A stretch of DNA of 64,000 bases from Streptomyces fagopyri (GCF_009498275.1 NZ_CP045643.1:2480001-2544000), one strand, 5' to 3'. Numbered from the stretch's first letter, positions 1-8,553 are shown. Program-made: numbers and translations. The notes: generated by a model not told the origin, from the sequence alone.

Positions 1-1014
1 GTCGGGGTCGGTGGCGAGGGAGGCGGCCGCGCGGGCCACGTACTCGGCGGCCTGCTCGTGGCGCAGCCGCTCGTTCGCGGCGCGGGCCGCGGCCGTGGCG
101 GCGGCCGGCCAGACCCGGTCGATCGCCGCGTTGACCGCGGCGCCGACCAGCACCGCGAACGCGGACACGCCGATCCAGAGGAGGACGGCGACGGGCGCGG
201 CCAGCGAACCGTAGATCGTCGGGCCCTCGACCGTGCTGGTCAGGTAGATCCGGAGCAGGAAGCTGCCGAGGACCCACATGGCGAGGGCGACGAGGGCCCC
301 CGGCACGTCCTCGACCCAGGGCGAGCGCACCGGCACGGAGACGTGGTAGAGCGTGGTGAGGAAGACGACCGAGAGCACGATGACGACGGGCCAGTACAGC
401 ACCTGCACGAGCGTCGCCGACCACGGCACGATCTGCACCACCGCGTCCGGACCCGCGACCATCAGCGGCAGGGCGATCGAGCCGATGAGCAGCGCCACGA
501 CGAAGAGCAGGAACGACATCATCCTGGTCTTCACGATCCCGCGGGTGCCGTCGAGGCCGTACATCACGGTGATGGTGTCGACGAAGACGTTCACCGCGCG
601 CGAGCCCGACCACAGGGCGAACAGGAAGCCGATGGAGATGACGTCGGGGCGGCCGCCCTTCATCACGTCGTGGAGGATCGGCTCGGCGATCTGGTGCACA
701 CCCTTGTCGGTCAGGACCGTGCGGGACGCCTCCAGGATGTTGGACTCCAGGCTCGCGATCGAGTGCGCGCCGGTCCAGTCGTCCACGTAACCGAGCAGCC
801 CGATCAGGCTGAGCAGCAGGGGCGGCACGGACAGGAGCGTGAAGAAGGCGGACTCGGCCGCCAGCCCCAGGATCCGGTACTCCATGCAGGAGTTGACGGT
901 GTCCTTGAGCAGCAGCCAGGCGGTCCTGCGCTTCGACACGTTCCTGTACAGCGCGCGAGCGCGGTGGAAGCGGCCCGAGGGAGGCCGTTCAGGTGTTTCT
1001 TTTGCCTGGTGCAC
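1..1014 (-). CDS. YihY/BrkB family membrane protein (partial)
   Basis: Reading the minus strand from a GTG at 1014 gives one continuous frame that leaves the window at the left edge, so the C-terminus is not seen. A short basic head (RARALYRNVSKRR) is followed by hydrophobic segments such as FFTLLSVPPLLLSLIG, SFLLFVVALLIGSIALPL and ALVALAMWVLGSFLL, the pattern of the YihY/BrkB family of polytopic inner-membrane proteins. The family was once called ribonuclease BN, but that activity belongs to another protein; its transport role is unproven. The start is only 17 bp from the divergent dehydrogenase start at 1032, with an AAGGA just two bases before the GTG, so the transcript may be leaderless. 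Family call is firm, exact start less so. Confidence 0.82.
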   Translation of the reverse strand, partial: MHQAKETPERPPSGRFHRARALYRNVSKRRTAWLLLKDTVNSCMEYRILGLAAESAFFTLLSVPPLLLSLIGLLGYVDDWTGAHSIASLESNILEASRTVLTDKGVHQIAEPILHDVMKGGRPDVISIGFLFALWSGSRAVNVFVDTITVMYGLDGTRGIVKTRMMSFLLFVVALLIGSIALPLMVAGPDAVVQIVPWSATLVQVLYWPVVIVLSVVFLTTLYHVSVPVRSPWVEDVPGALVALAMWVLGSFLLRIYLTSTVEGPTIYGSLAAPVAVLLWIGVSAFAVLVGAAVNAAIDRVWPAAATAAARAANERLRHEQAAEYVARAAASLATDPD

Positions 1015-1019
1015 ATCCT

Positions 1020-1026
1020 TACCGTA
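1020..1026. promoter_or_regulatory. Candidate shared, symmetric -10 element
   Basis: The heptamer TACCGTA fits a TANNNT -10 box on both strands: TACCGT (1020-1025) on plus and TACGGT (1026-1021) on minus. It sits 6-7 bp from the plus start at 1032 and from the minus start at 1014, the spacing expected if both mRNAs are leaderless. No convincing -35 is visible on either side. This is inferred from sequence only. Confidence 0.4.
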
Positions 1027-1031
1027 TCCGT

Positions 1032-2669
1032 ATGGCAGCCAGCACCCACACCGTGACCAACCAGGCTCCGCCCCTGGTCGGATATGACGTCTTTGCCGCC
1101 GACCGGGCCCTCGTGGAGGCGGTCGAGCGGCACCTGGATCCACGGCTTCTCGACGAGGCGCGGGACGAGCTGACGACGCTCGGCCGCACGACCGGTTCCG
1201 CGCAGGTGCAGGAGTGGGGGGTGCTCGCCAACGAGAACCCGCCGAAGCTGCGCACCCACGACCGCTACGGCAACCGCGTCGACGAGGTCGAGTTCCATCC
1301 CTCCTGGCACCGGCTCCTCGGCAAGGGGGTGTCGGCCGGGCTGACGGCCGCCTGGTCGCGCCCCGGCGGGCATCTGCGGCGGGCGGCCGGCTTCATCGTC
1401 TGGACGCAGGCCGAGGCGGGCCACGGCTGCCCGCTGTCGATGACCCACGCGGCGGTGCCCGCACTGCGCACCGACCCCGCGCTCGCCGCCGAGTGGGAGC
1501 CGCGCCTGACGTCCACCGTCTACGACCAGGGGCTGCGGCCCGCCGCCCAGAAGGCCGGAGTGCTCTTCGGGATGGGCATGACGGAGAAGCAGGGCGGCAG
1601 CGACGTACGCGCCAACACCACGGAGGCCCGGCCGCTGGCCGAGGACGGGACGTATGAGCTGACCGGGCACAAGTGGTTCTGCTCGGCACCCATGTCGGAC
1701 GGCTTCCTGGTGCTGGCGCAGGCCCCCGGCGGTCTGACGTGCTTCCTGGTGCCGCGGGTCCTGGCGGACGGGACCCGCAACGTGTTCCGCATCCAGCGGC
1801 TCAAGGACAAGCTCGGGAACAGGTCGAACGCGTCCGGCGAGATCGAGTTCGACGGGACCTGGGCACGCCGGGTCGGCGACGAGGGCCGCGGGGTGCGCAC
1901 CATCATCGAGATGGTCTCGGCGACCCGGCTCGACTGTGTGCTCGGCGCCGCGTCGCTGATGCGGCAGGCCGTCGCGCAGGCCGTGCACCACAGCGCCCAC
2001 CGGGAGGCCTTCGGCGGGAAGCTGATCGACAAGCCGCTGATGCGCAACGTGCTGGCGGACCTGGCGCTGGAGTCGGAGGCGGCCACAACGCTGGCGATGC
2101 GGCTCGCGGCCGCGTACGACGACGGCGGCGGCGAGGAGGAACGGGCGTTCCTGCGGCTCGCGGTGCCTGCCGCCAAGTACTGGGTGACCAAGCGGTGCAC
2201 GCCGGTGGCGGTGGAGGCGCTGGAGTGCCTGGGCGGCAACGGGTACGTCGAGGAGTCCGGCATGCCGAGGCTGCTGCGCGAGTCGCCGCTCAACTCCATC
2301 TGGGAGGGCGCGGGCAACGTACAGGCCCTCGACCTGCTGCGGGCGCTGCAGCGCGAGCCGCAGGCGCTGAACGCGTTCCTGCGGGAGGTGGGCCTGGCCC
2401 GCGGCGCCGACCACCGGCTGGACGGCGCGATCAAGAACCTGCTGACCGAACTCGCCGATCTGGACGGCATCGAGGCCCGTGCCCGCCGGCTGGCGGAGCG
2501 CATCGCCCTGGTGCTCCAGGGCTCGCTGCTCGTGCGGTACGCGCCCCCGGAGGTCGCCGACGCGTTCTGCGCCTCACGCCTGGGCGGCGACTGGGGCTCG
2601 GCGTTCGGCACCCTGCCGCACAGTCTGGATCTGGCCACGGTGGTGGAGCGGGCCCGTCCGGTCTCCTGA
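1032..2669 (+). CDS. aidB: AidB-like acyl-CoA dehydrogenase
   Basis: Protein of 545 residues in the acyl-CoA dehydrogenase superfamily, closest by eye to AidB, a flavoprotein of the adaptive response to alkylation damage with weak isovaleryl-CoA dehydrogenase activity. The family signature GMGMTEKQGGSD is at residues 180-191, followed by GHKWFCSAPMSDGFLVLAQ and a C-terminal IWEGAGN (423-429) at the usual acyl-dehydrogenase position. Length matches AidB (about 540). The ATG at 1032 is chosen because the next residues (AASTHTVTNQ) look like the normal N-terminus; the frame is open further upstream but that would run into the divergent gene. It stands alone and is followed by a strong hairpin. 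A plain branched-chain acyl-CoA dehydrogenase role cannot be excluded. Confidence 0.88.
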   Translation: MAASTHTVTNQAPPLVGYDVFAADRALVEAVERHLDPRLLDEARDELTTLGRTTGSAQVQEWGVLANENPPKLRTHDRYGNRVDEVEFHPSWHRLLGKGVSAGLTAAWSRPGGHLRRAAGFIVWTQAEAGHGCPLSMTHAAVPALRTDPALAAEWEPRLTSTVYDQGLRPAAQKAGVLFGMGMTEKQGGSDVRANTTEARPLAEDGTYELTGHKWFCSAPMSDGFLVLAQAPGGLTCFLVPRVLADGTRNVFRIQRLKDKLGNRSNASGEIEFDGTWARRVGDEGRGVRTIIEMVSATRLDCVLGAASLMRQAVAQAVHHSAHREAFGGKLIDKPLMRNVLADLALESEAATTLAMRLAAAYDDGGGEEERAFLRLAVPAAKYWVTKRCTPVAVEALECLGGNGYVEESGMPRLLRESPLNSIWEGAGNVQALDLLRALQREPQALNAFLREVGLARGADHRLDGAIKNLLTELADLDGIEARARRLAERIALVLQGSLLVRYAPPEVADAFCASRLGGDWGSAFGTLPHSLDLATVVERARPVS

Positions 2670-2678
2670 ACCGGTGGC

Positions 2679-2716
2679 GCGGGGGTGGTGCTGCGCCGAC
2701 ACGGCACCACCCCCGC
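2679..2716 (+). terminator. Intrinsic-type terminator after aidB
   Basis: A perfect 13-bp inverted repeat, GCGGGGGTGGTGC at 2679-2691 and GCACCACCCCCGC at 2704-2716, with a 12-base loop, begins 9 bp after the aidB stop. There is no U-tract, which is common for terminators in Streptomyces. Confidence 0.7.
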
Positions 2717-2795
2717 TCTCTGGCCCCGTGGCGGGGAGCACGAACGCCGCACAGGCGGCGTTGCTCAAGTTTCTGACCCCGTACGGCTGTTCGCC

Positions 2796-2814
2796 AGGGT
2801 TGCAGAGGGTTGCA
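2796..2814 (+). promoter_or_regulatory. Direct repeat in promoter region of GAF regulator
   Basis: AGGGTTGCA occurs at 2796-2804 and again at 2806-2814, a 10-bp period, and the second copy runs into the palindrome GTTGCAAC (2809-2816). It lies about 150 bp before the regulator start at 2968. Repeats on one face of the helix suggest a protein-binding site; the binding protein is unknown. Confidence 0.3.
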
Positions 2815-2967
2815 ACTTTCCTGCGGAGTGTGTTCGGACTGTGTCCCTCCGTCGGCGCCGGGCGGCACTATGAGAGCCGCAGCCAGTACGGGGCGGATCT
2901 CCCTTGGCCGAAAAGAGCCGAGCGTCCGGTCGTCCGCCACCGTGCGCAGTCCGTCCGGGGAGGATCA

Positions 2968-4353
2968 GTGGAGCACCCGCCGATCGACGTGACACGGCTC
3001 GCGGCCCTGGACGCCGCGCAGGCGGCCCGGGTGCTGGGCGAGGTGCGCGAGGCCACGCTGGCCGGGCATCCGGCCCGAATCGCGCCGCGCCCGGTGATCG
3101 GGCAGTCCTGGGAGCGCATGCTCCGCGACGGCGTCGACCCCGACCACGACGTCCGGTCGGGGCTGCTCGTCCGCGACGAGGTGGAGCGCCGGCGGCAGAC
3201 CTCGCGGCTGCGGCACGTGCTGCCGGTGCTGCGCGAGGGGCTGCTCTCGGTCGCGGACGCGGCCCACCACATCGTGGTGGTCGCGGACCAGGAGGGCCGG
3301 GTGCTGTGGCGCGAGGGCTGCGCGTCGGTGCTGCGCAAGGCCGACGGGTTCGGTCTGGACCTCGGCGCGGACTGGCGCGAGAACGTCGTCGGCACGAACG
3401 GCGTGGGCACCCCGCTGGTCACCCGCCAACCCGTACAGGTGTTCTCCGCCGAGCACTTCGTGCGCACCCATCACTCGTGGACGTGCGCCGGTGCCCCGGT
3501 CACCGACCCGCGCGACGGCAGCCTGCTCGGCGTGGTGGACGTGAGCGGGCCGCTGGACACGCTGCACCCCGCCACGCTGGCGCTGGTCGGCTCGGTGGCC
3601 CAGCTCGCCGAGGCGCGTCTGCGCGAGCTGCACCTGACCTCGCTGGAGCGGCTGCGCGCGGTGGCGGCGCCGGTGCTGGCCCGGCTCGGCGGGCGCGCGG
3701 TGGCCGTCGACCGGGACGGCTGGACCGCGGCGGTCACCGGGATGCCGTACACGAACCGGCTCACGCTGCCCAAGGAGCCGAGCACCGGCCGGGGTTGGCT
3801 GCCGACGCTCGGGACCTGCGTCGTGGAGCCGCTGCCCGGCGGCTGGCTGGTCCGGGCCGCCGACGAACCGGCGCCCCGGCGGCCGGCCCGGATCGTGCTG
3901 GACCTGGCACATCCGCGCCGCTGGTCGGTGACGGTCGCCTCGGACGCGGGGACCTGGTGCCAGGAGCTGACCCCCCGCCACGCCGAGCTGCTCTATCTGC
4001 TGGCGACCCGTCCGGCCGGCCGCAGCGCCGCGGGCCTCGCCGACGACCTGTTCGGCGACTCCGGCCGCACGGTGACGGTACGGGCCGAGATGTCGCGCGT
4101 ACGGCGGTACCTCGGGGCCTTCCTGGAACACCGGCCGTATCGTTTCTGCGACGACACCGAGGTGGAGTTGGCCCTCCCGGACGACCCCCGGGACCTGCTC
4201 GCCCACTCGACGGCGCCGGCGGTACGCAGGGCGCGCGTGGCGGGACCCCCTTGTACCGCACCCGGGGCCGCCGTGTCCCCGGTGAACCACAAGGAGCGTA
4301 TTTCGGGCCCGTCTTCGGGGGTCCTTGACCAGGTACGCCGCTCCCTGCCGTAG
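2968..4353 (+). CDS. GAF-domain transcriptional regulator
   Basis: Protein of 461 residues. The GTG start at 2968 has a strong GGGGAGGA just upstream. The N-terminal two thirds is a GAF-type sensory region: the stretch with WRENVVGTNGVGTPL and VQVFSAEHFVRTHHSWTCAG is characteristic of AcoR-like regulators that sense small molecules. The C-terminal part (ELTPRHAELLYLLATRP, then LFGDSGRTVTVRAEMSRVRR) reads as a winged-helix-like DNA-binding module rather than the AAA+ and Fis domains of AcoR, so it should act without sigma-54. In other Streptomyces such genes often sit beside an aldehyde dehydrogenase; none is next to it here, so its target is not evident. Confidence 0.8.
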   Translation: MEHPPIDVTRLAALDAAQAARVLGEVREATLAGHPARIAPRPVIGQSWERMLRDGVDPDHDVRSGLLVRDEVERRRQTSRLRHVLPVLREGLLSVADAAHHIVVVADQEGRVLWREGCASVLRKADGFGLDLGADWRENVVGTNGVGTPLVTRQPVQVFSAEHFVRTHHSWTCAGAPVTDPRDGSLLGVVDVSGPLDTLHPATLALVGSVAQLAEARLRELHLTSLERLRAVAAPVLARLGGRAVAVDRDGWTAAVTGMPYTNRLTLPKEPSTGRGWLPTLGTCVVEPLPGGWLVRAADEPAPRRPARIVLDLAHPRRWSVTVASDAGTWCQELTPRHAELLYLLATRPAGRSAAGLADDLFGDSGRTVTVRAEMSRVRRYLGAFLEHRPYRFCDDTEVELALPDDPRDLLAHSTAPAVRRARVAGPPCTAPGAAVSPVNHKERISGPSSGVLDQVRRSLP

Positions 4354-4434
4354 CATCCCCTCACAGGCCACCCCACCCGTCTCTCCGTCAACGTACTGAT
4401 CAAGAGGGGCAGTTGGCCTTCCTCGGGAGGACGC

Positions 4435-5811
4435 ATGAAGCACCGCGGCAGGCACCGCCGACAACGGAGGGGCCAGGCGCTGCGCGCCACCCTCGCCGGA
4501 ACCGCCCTGGCGCTCACCGCGGCCGCCACGCTGATCAGCACCTCCCAGGCCACCGGCAGCAACAGCCCCGGGGCACTGACCCCGCTCGGCTCCGCGGCGG
4601 CGGCCGGCGGCTTCCGGCTGCACGAGAACCTGGTCGCCGAGGACACCCTCGCCACGCTCACCAAGAACATGGGCGGGAACGTCGGCGTCTCGGGCGTCCT
4701 GGCGGACACCGACCACGTGATGCGCGACCGGGCGGGGTGCTCCGGCGCCGAGCGGGCCGCGCTGCCCCTCGAACCCGTCGCCACGCGGGCCTACTGCTGG
4801 GCCGGGGACGACGCCCGCACCCGGCAGTGGCGACCCGCCTCCGTCACCACCTCGGGCGACGCCGACGACGACGGCCGGTGGGGCGCGCAGCGCGTCATCC
4901 TGGCGGGCTGGACGCACGACGACCGGGCGGCGGGCGCGACGGCCGGGGACCGGGGTCTGGCCCGGATCGCCGTCATCGACGCGAGCGACCCACGGGCCCT
5001 CACCTACCGCTGGGTGCTGCTCGTCGCGCCGCGTGACGGGGGCAGCGACTTCGACGCGGTCCGCTCCCGGATGAGCGGCATGGTCTGGTACCAGGGCAAG
5101 CTGATCGTGACCGGCCGCAACGGCGCCGGCCGCGACGACGCGCTGCTCGTCTTCGACCTGCACCACATCCTCAAGGCCGGGGTGAACAGCGGCGCGGTCG
5201 GCAGGGTGGGCAGCGGCTACTCCGCGCACGGCTACCAGTACGTGCTGCCGGCCGTCGGCTCGTACAGCCCGGCGGGCGACACCTGCGGCTCCGCCACCGG
5301 GACGGTCCCCTGCTTCGGTTCGCTCTCGCTGGACCGCACGTCGACGCCGGACAGCCTGGTCGCCACGGAGGCCTCCGGGACCGGCGGCGGCGAGCGCACC
5401 CGCATCTGGCGCTACTCCTACAGCTCCGTCGCGGGCCGTGAGGGTCTGCTCCGCAGCGACTCCGTGGGCCGGGTCGACGCGGACGAGGCCTACACGACCA
5501 AGGCCACCGGTCTGTCCGGCGTCCTGTCGCACACGCCCGCCGGGACCCGCAGGGCCGACTGGTACGTCGGCCACACCCCCGACAGCGGCGGCCGGCACGG
5601 CACCCTGTGGCGGCAGAGCGGTAACGGCGCCGAGGCGGTGCGGTGCAGCGGTGACCAGTCGTACGCGTGCTGGGGGCAGCACACCGCCTCCCTGTCGTAC
5701 TGGCAGGAGACCGGCGAGCTGTGGACCCTCAGCGGCGCGGGCACCGACACGACACCGGAGCGGACCCTCTACTCCGTGCCGCTGACGTCGGTGGACGGTT
5801 CGCTGGGCTAG
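4435..5811 (+). CDS. Secreted protein of unknown function
   Basis: Protein of 458 residues with a clear export signal: basic head (KHRGRHRRQRRGQ), then a hydrophobic stretch (TLAGTALALTAAATL) and a likely cleavage after SQA. The ATG at 4435 is preceded by GGGAGGAC. The mature part has few basic runs, is rich in Gly, Ser, Thr and Trp, and contains repeated short phrases of the type GMVWYQGKLIVTGRN and DALLVFDLHHI, plus several Cys residues, suggesting an extracellular beta-propeller-like fold held by disulfides. I recognise no catalytic motif. It is followed by a terminator-like hairpin and appears to be transcribed alone. Function unknown. Confidence 0.75.
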   Translation: MKHRGRHRRQRRGQALRATLAGTALALTAAATLISTSQATGSNSPGALTPLGSAAAAGGFRLHENLVAEDTLATLTKNMGGNVGVSGVLADTDHVMRDRAGCSGAERAALPLEPVATRAYCWAGDDARTRQWRPASVTTSGDADDDGRWGAQRVILAGWTHDDRAAGATAGDRGLARIAVIDASDPRALTYRWVLLVAPRDGGSDFDAVRSRMSGMVWYQGKLIVTGRNGAGRDDALLVFDLHHILKAGVNSGAVGRVGSGYSAHGYQYVLPAVGSYSPAGDTCGSATGTVPCFGSLSLDRTSTPDSLVATEASGTGGGERTRIWRYSYSSVAGREGLLRSDSVGRVDADEAYTTKATGLSGVLSHTPAGTRRADWYVGHTPDSGGRHGTLWRQSGNGAEAVRCSGDQSYACWGQHTASLSYWQETGELWTLSGAGTDTTPERTLYSVPLTSVDGSLG

Positions 5812-5822
5812 GTGTCCGGCCA

Positions 5823-5851
5823 GGCGCGCGCCCCGAGGGCGGGGGCGCGCC
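5823..5851 (+). terminator. Terminator-like hairpin after secreted protein
   Basis: GGCGCGCGCCCC at 5823-5834 pairs with GGGGGCGCGCC at 5841-5851 with one bulged base and a 6-base loop, starting 12 bp after the stop codon. Confidence 0.55.
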
Positions 5852-5917
5852 GTCCGGAGGTCCGCGGCGGCGGGGCCCGCCTTGGAGGGGGCCGAGCGGC
5901 CGTGGTTCCCTGACCCC

Positions 5918-6490
5918 ATGAGCAACGTCACTGTGACCACCTGGTCCCTGGAGCAGACGGCCCCGGCCGACCTGCTCCCCGCGGTCGCGCCCGACGGCGA
6001 CGTCCGGATCGTGCGCGCCGGGGTCCCCTCGCCCGAGTTCAGCCGCTTCCTGTACGCGTCGGTCGGCGCCGACGTCCGCTGGACCGACCGGCTGGGCTGG
6101 ACGTACGCGCAGTGGGAGCGGTTCCTGGACCGGCCGGGCGTGGAGACCTGGGTCGCCTACGACCGGGGGACGCCCGCGGGCTATGTCGAGCTGGAACCGC
6201 AGGACGACGGCGTCGTGGAGATCGTCTACTTCGGTCTGATCCCCGCCTTCCGCGGCCGGCGCATCGGCGGCCACCTCCTCTCGTACGGGGTCGCGCGGGC
6301 CTGGGACCTGGCGGAGCGCGTGCCGGGGCGGGCGGAGACCAAGCGGGTCTGGCTGCACACGTGCAGCCAGGACGGGGAGCACGCCATGGACAACTACCTG
6401 CGGCGCGGGTTCAGGCTCTTCGACACCAAGGTCGAGGAGGAGCCGGACGTGACCGCTCCCGGCCCCTGGCCCGGCGCACGGACGCTCTGA
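5918..6490 (+). CDS. GNAT family N-acetyltransferase
   Basis: Protein of 190 residues with the GNAT fold pattern: a strand (PAGYVELEPQDDGVVEIVYFGLIPAFRG) leading into the acetyl-CoA pyrophosphate loop RGRRIGGHLLSYGV, and a C-terminal part (HAMDNYLRRGFRLFDTK) typical of the last helix and strand. It transfers an acetyl group from acetyl-CoA to an unidentified amine. The ATG at 5918 is favoured over an upstream in-frame TTG at 5882, which lies in the preceding hairpin region; no clear Shine-Dalgarno is visible, so it may be leaderless. Nothing nearby identifies the substrate. It is separated from the sulfur block by a hairpin. Confidence 0.82.
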   Translation: MSNVTVTTWSLEQTAPADLLPAVAPDGDVRIVRAGVPSPEFSRFLYASVGADVRWTDRLGWTYAQWERFLDRPGVETWVAYDRGTPAGYVELEPQDDGVVEIVYFGLIPAFRGRRIGGHLLSYGVARAWDLAERVPGRAETKRVWLHTCSQDGEHAMDNYLRRGFRLFDTKVEEEPDVTAPGPWPGARTL

Positions 6491-6560
6491 CCTGCGAGAA
6501 CGCGGGCGCTCCAGCCCGCCGTCGCGAGGTCTCGCAGACCGGCCGAGTGACCGAAACCAT

Positions 6561-6585
6561 CCTTGTCCCACCCCTCGGGACAAGG
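6561..6585 (+). terminator. Perfect inverted repeat between GNAT gene and sulfur leader
   Basis: CCTTGTCCC (6561-6569) and GGGACAAGG (6577-6585) form a 9-bp stem with a 7-base loop. A smaller hairpin, GGTCT-CGC-AGACC, lies at 6528-6540. Either could end the acetyltransferase transcript. The larger could instead be an operator for the sulfur operon, as it lies 59 bp before the leader ORF. Confidence 0.45.
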
Positions 6586-6643
6586 GTGTCCACATGATGG
6601 ATGATGGTGGACTCCTCAGAGATGCCCGTGACACGCTTCCGTC

Positions 6644-6727
6644 ATGTCTGGAACTGGAATTGCCTTGGTGAGTCGGCGGCACGTCGACCTCGGCCGCATG
6701 TCCAGCGCCATCTGTCCGGTGAGCTGA
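6644..6727 (+). CDS. Cys-containing leader peptide of the sulfur operon
   Basis: A 27-codon ORF ends ...SRRHVDLGRMSSAICPVS, with a single Cys codon (TGT, 6713-6715) four codons before the TGA. The HVDL-x-R-x-x-SA-x-C pattern is the hallmark of putative leader peptides found upstream of sulfur and cysteine genes in actinobacteria, and Cys-responsive upstream ORFs are established regulators in mycobacteria. It lies 131 bp before sulfite reductase. The true start may be the GTG at 6668 (19 residues), which has a GGAA about 9 bp upstream; the ATG at 6644 has no Shine-Dalgarno. Expected role: ribosome stalling at the Cys codon when cysteinyl-tRNA is scarce raises downstream expression. Confidence 0.75.
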   Translation: MSGTGIALVSRRHVDLGRMSSAICPVS

Positions 6728-6732
6728 CAGCC

Positions 6733-6745
6733 CCGGCCGAGCCGG
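6733..6745 (+). promoter_or_regulatory. Small hairpin just after leader stop
   Basis: CCGGC-CGA-GCCGG forms a 5-bp stem six bases after the leader stop codon, where a ribosome paused near the Cys codon would cover it. It could act as the switch element of an attenuator. Confidence 0.35.
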
Positions 6746-6821
6746 CATTCCCCTTCGCCTCTCCCGCGCGATGGCGCGCACGTACTCCGGTATGTGCCCA
6801 TTCGCGCGCTCAAGAGTGCCC

Positions 6822-6848
6822 TCCTTCCCGTCCCGCAGTCCCGAAGGA
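6822..6848 (+). promoter_or_regulatory. Hairpin sequestering the sulfite reductase RBS
   Basis: TCCTTC (6822-6827) is complementary to GAAGGA (6843-6848), the Shine-Dalgarno of the sulfite reductase start at 6859. Pairing would hide the ribosome binding site, as expected for the off state of a leader-peptide switch. Confidence 0.45.
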
Positions 6849-6858
6849 CGTATCAACC

Positions 6859-8553
6859 ATGGCCGCCACCCCGCAGAATCCCGACGCCGCGCCCCGCCGC
6901 AAGGTGAGCCGTCACCGCGGTGAGGGGCAGTGGGCCGTGGGTCACTTCACCCCGCTCAACGGAAACGAGCAGTTCAAGAAGGACGACGACGGTCTCAACG
7001 TGCGGACACGCATTGAGACGATCTACTCCAAGCGGGGCTTCGACTCGATCGACCCCAACGACCTCCGTGGACGGATGCGCTGGTGGGGTCTGTACACCCA
7101 GCGCAAGCCCGGGATCGACGGCGGCAAGACCGCGATCCTGGAGCCGGAGGAGCTGGACGACAAGTACTTCATGCTCCGCGTCCGCATCGACGGCGGCCGC
7201 CTCACCACCGACCAGCTGCGCGTCATCGGCGAGATCTCGCAGGAGTTCGCGCGCGGCACCGCCGACCTCACCGACCGGCAGAACGTGCAGTACCACTGGA
7301 TCCGCATCGAGGACGTCCCGGAGATCTGGAACCGGCTGGAGGCCGTGGGCCTGTCCACGACCGAGGCCTGCGGCGACACCCCGCGTGTCATCCTCGGCTC
7401 GCCCGTCGCCGGGATCGCCGAGGACGAGATCATCGACGGCACCCCCGCGGTCGACGAGATCCAGCGCCGGATCATCGGCAACAAGGACTTCTCGAACCTG
7501 CCCCGCAAGTTCAAGTCCGCGATCTCGGGCTCCCCGCTGCTGGACGTGGCGCACGAGATCAACGACGTCGCGTTCGTCGGCGTGAACCACCCCGAGCACG
7601 GCCCCGGCTTCGACCTCTGGGTCGGCGGCGGTCTCTCCACCAACCCGAAGATCGGACAGCGCCTCGGCGCCTGGGTCCCGCTGGACGAGGTCCCGGACGT
7701 CTACGAGGGCGTCATCTCGATCTTCCGTGACTACGGCTACCGCCGGCTGCGCACCCGCGCCCGCCTGAAGTTCCTGCTCGCCGACTGGGGCGTGGAGAAG
7801 TTCCGCCAGATCCTGGAGGACGAGTACCTGGAGCGCAAGCTGGTCGACGGCCCCGCGCCCGAGCAGCCCGTGGCCCGCTGGCGCGACCACGTGGGAGTGC
7901 ACCGGCAGAAGGACGGCAACTTCTACGTCGGCTTCGCCCCCCGCGTGGGACGGGTGGACGGCACCACCCTGACCAAGATCGCCGAGCTGGCGGGGGCCCA
8001 CGGCTCCGGCCGGCTGCGCACCACCGTCGAGCAGAAGATGATCGTGCTCGACGTCGAGGAGAGCCGGGTCGACTCGCTGGTGGAGGGTCTCGAAGCCCTC
8101 GACCTGACGGTCCGGCCGTCTCCCTTCCGGCGCGGCACGATGGCCTGCACCGGTATCGAGTACTGCAAGCTCGCGATCGTCGAGACCAAGGCGCGCGGCG
8201 CCTCCCTGATCGACGAACTCGAACGCCGTCTGCCCGAGTTCGAAGAGCCGATCACGATCAACGTGAACGGCTGCCCGAACGCCTGCGCCCGTATCCAGGT
8301 CGCGGACATCGGCCTCAAGGGACAGCTCGTCCTCGACGACCAGGGACAGCAGGTCGAGGGCTTCCAGGTGCACCTGGGCGGCGCGCTCGGACTGGAGGCC
8401 GGCTTCGGCCGCAAGGTCCGCGGCCTGAAGGTCACCTCGGACGAACTCCCCGACTACGTCGAGCGTGTCCTCAAGCGCTTCCAGGCGGAGCGCGCGGACG
8501 GCGAGCGCTTCGCGACCTGGGCCTTGCGGGCCTCCGAGGAGGCCCTGTCGTGA
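6859..8553 (+). CDS. sir: Assimilatory sulfite reductase (siroheme, ferredoxin type)
   Basis: Protein of 564 residues of the nitrite/sulfite reductase family, which reduces sulfite to sulfide with six electrons using siroheme coupled to a [4Fe-4S] cluster. The cluster-binding cysteines are visible as C-x5-C (Cys430 and Cys436 in ACTGIEYCK) and C-x3-C (Cys472 and Cys476 in GCPNACAR). Two copies of the ferredoxin-like/SiR repeat are present, the first around VRIDGGRLTTDQLRV. The ATG at 6859 has GAAGGA at 6843-6848. It is the first enzyme gene of the sulfur block and lies behind a Cys leader peptide. Nitrite reductase is the alternative, but the neighbours (cysH, cysC, cysD, cysN, chelatase) make sulfite the clear substrate. 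Confidence 0.95.
   Translation: MAATPQNPDAAPRRKVSRHRGEGQWAVGHFTPLNGNEQFKKDDDGLNVRTRIETIYSKRGFDSIDPNDLRGRMRWWGLYTQRKPGIDGGKTAILEPEELDDKYFMLRVRIDGGRLTTDQLRVIGEISQEFARGTADLTDRQNVQYHWIRIEDVPEIWNRLEAVGLSTTEACGDTPRVILGSPVAGIAEDEIIDGTPAVDEIQRRIIGNKDFSNLPRKFKSAISGSPLLDVAHEINDVAFVGVNHPEHGPGFDLWVGGGLSTNPKIGQRLGAWVPLDEVPDVYEGVISIFRDYGYRRLRTRARLKFLLADWGVEKFRQILEDEYLERKLVDGPAPEQPVARWRDHVGVHRQKDGNFYVGFAPRVGRVDGTTLTKIAELAGAHGSGRLRTTVEQKMIVLDVEESRVDSLVEGLEALDLTVRPSPFRRGTMACTGIEYCKLAIVETKARGASLIDELERRLPEFEEPITINVNGCPNACARIQVADIGLKGQLVLDDQGQQVEGFQVHLGGALGLEAGFGRKVRGLKVTSDELPDYVERVLKRFQAERADGERFATWALRASEEALS

Noticed and set aside
2965..5940. A 991-codon open frame on the minus strand
   Set aside because: It opposes the GAF regulator and the secreted protein, both with good ribosome sites and family features; its composition is typical of a shadow frame.
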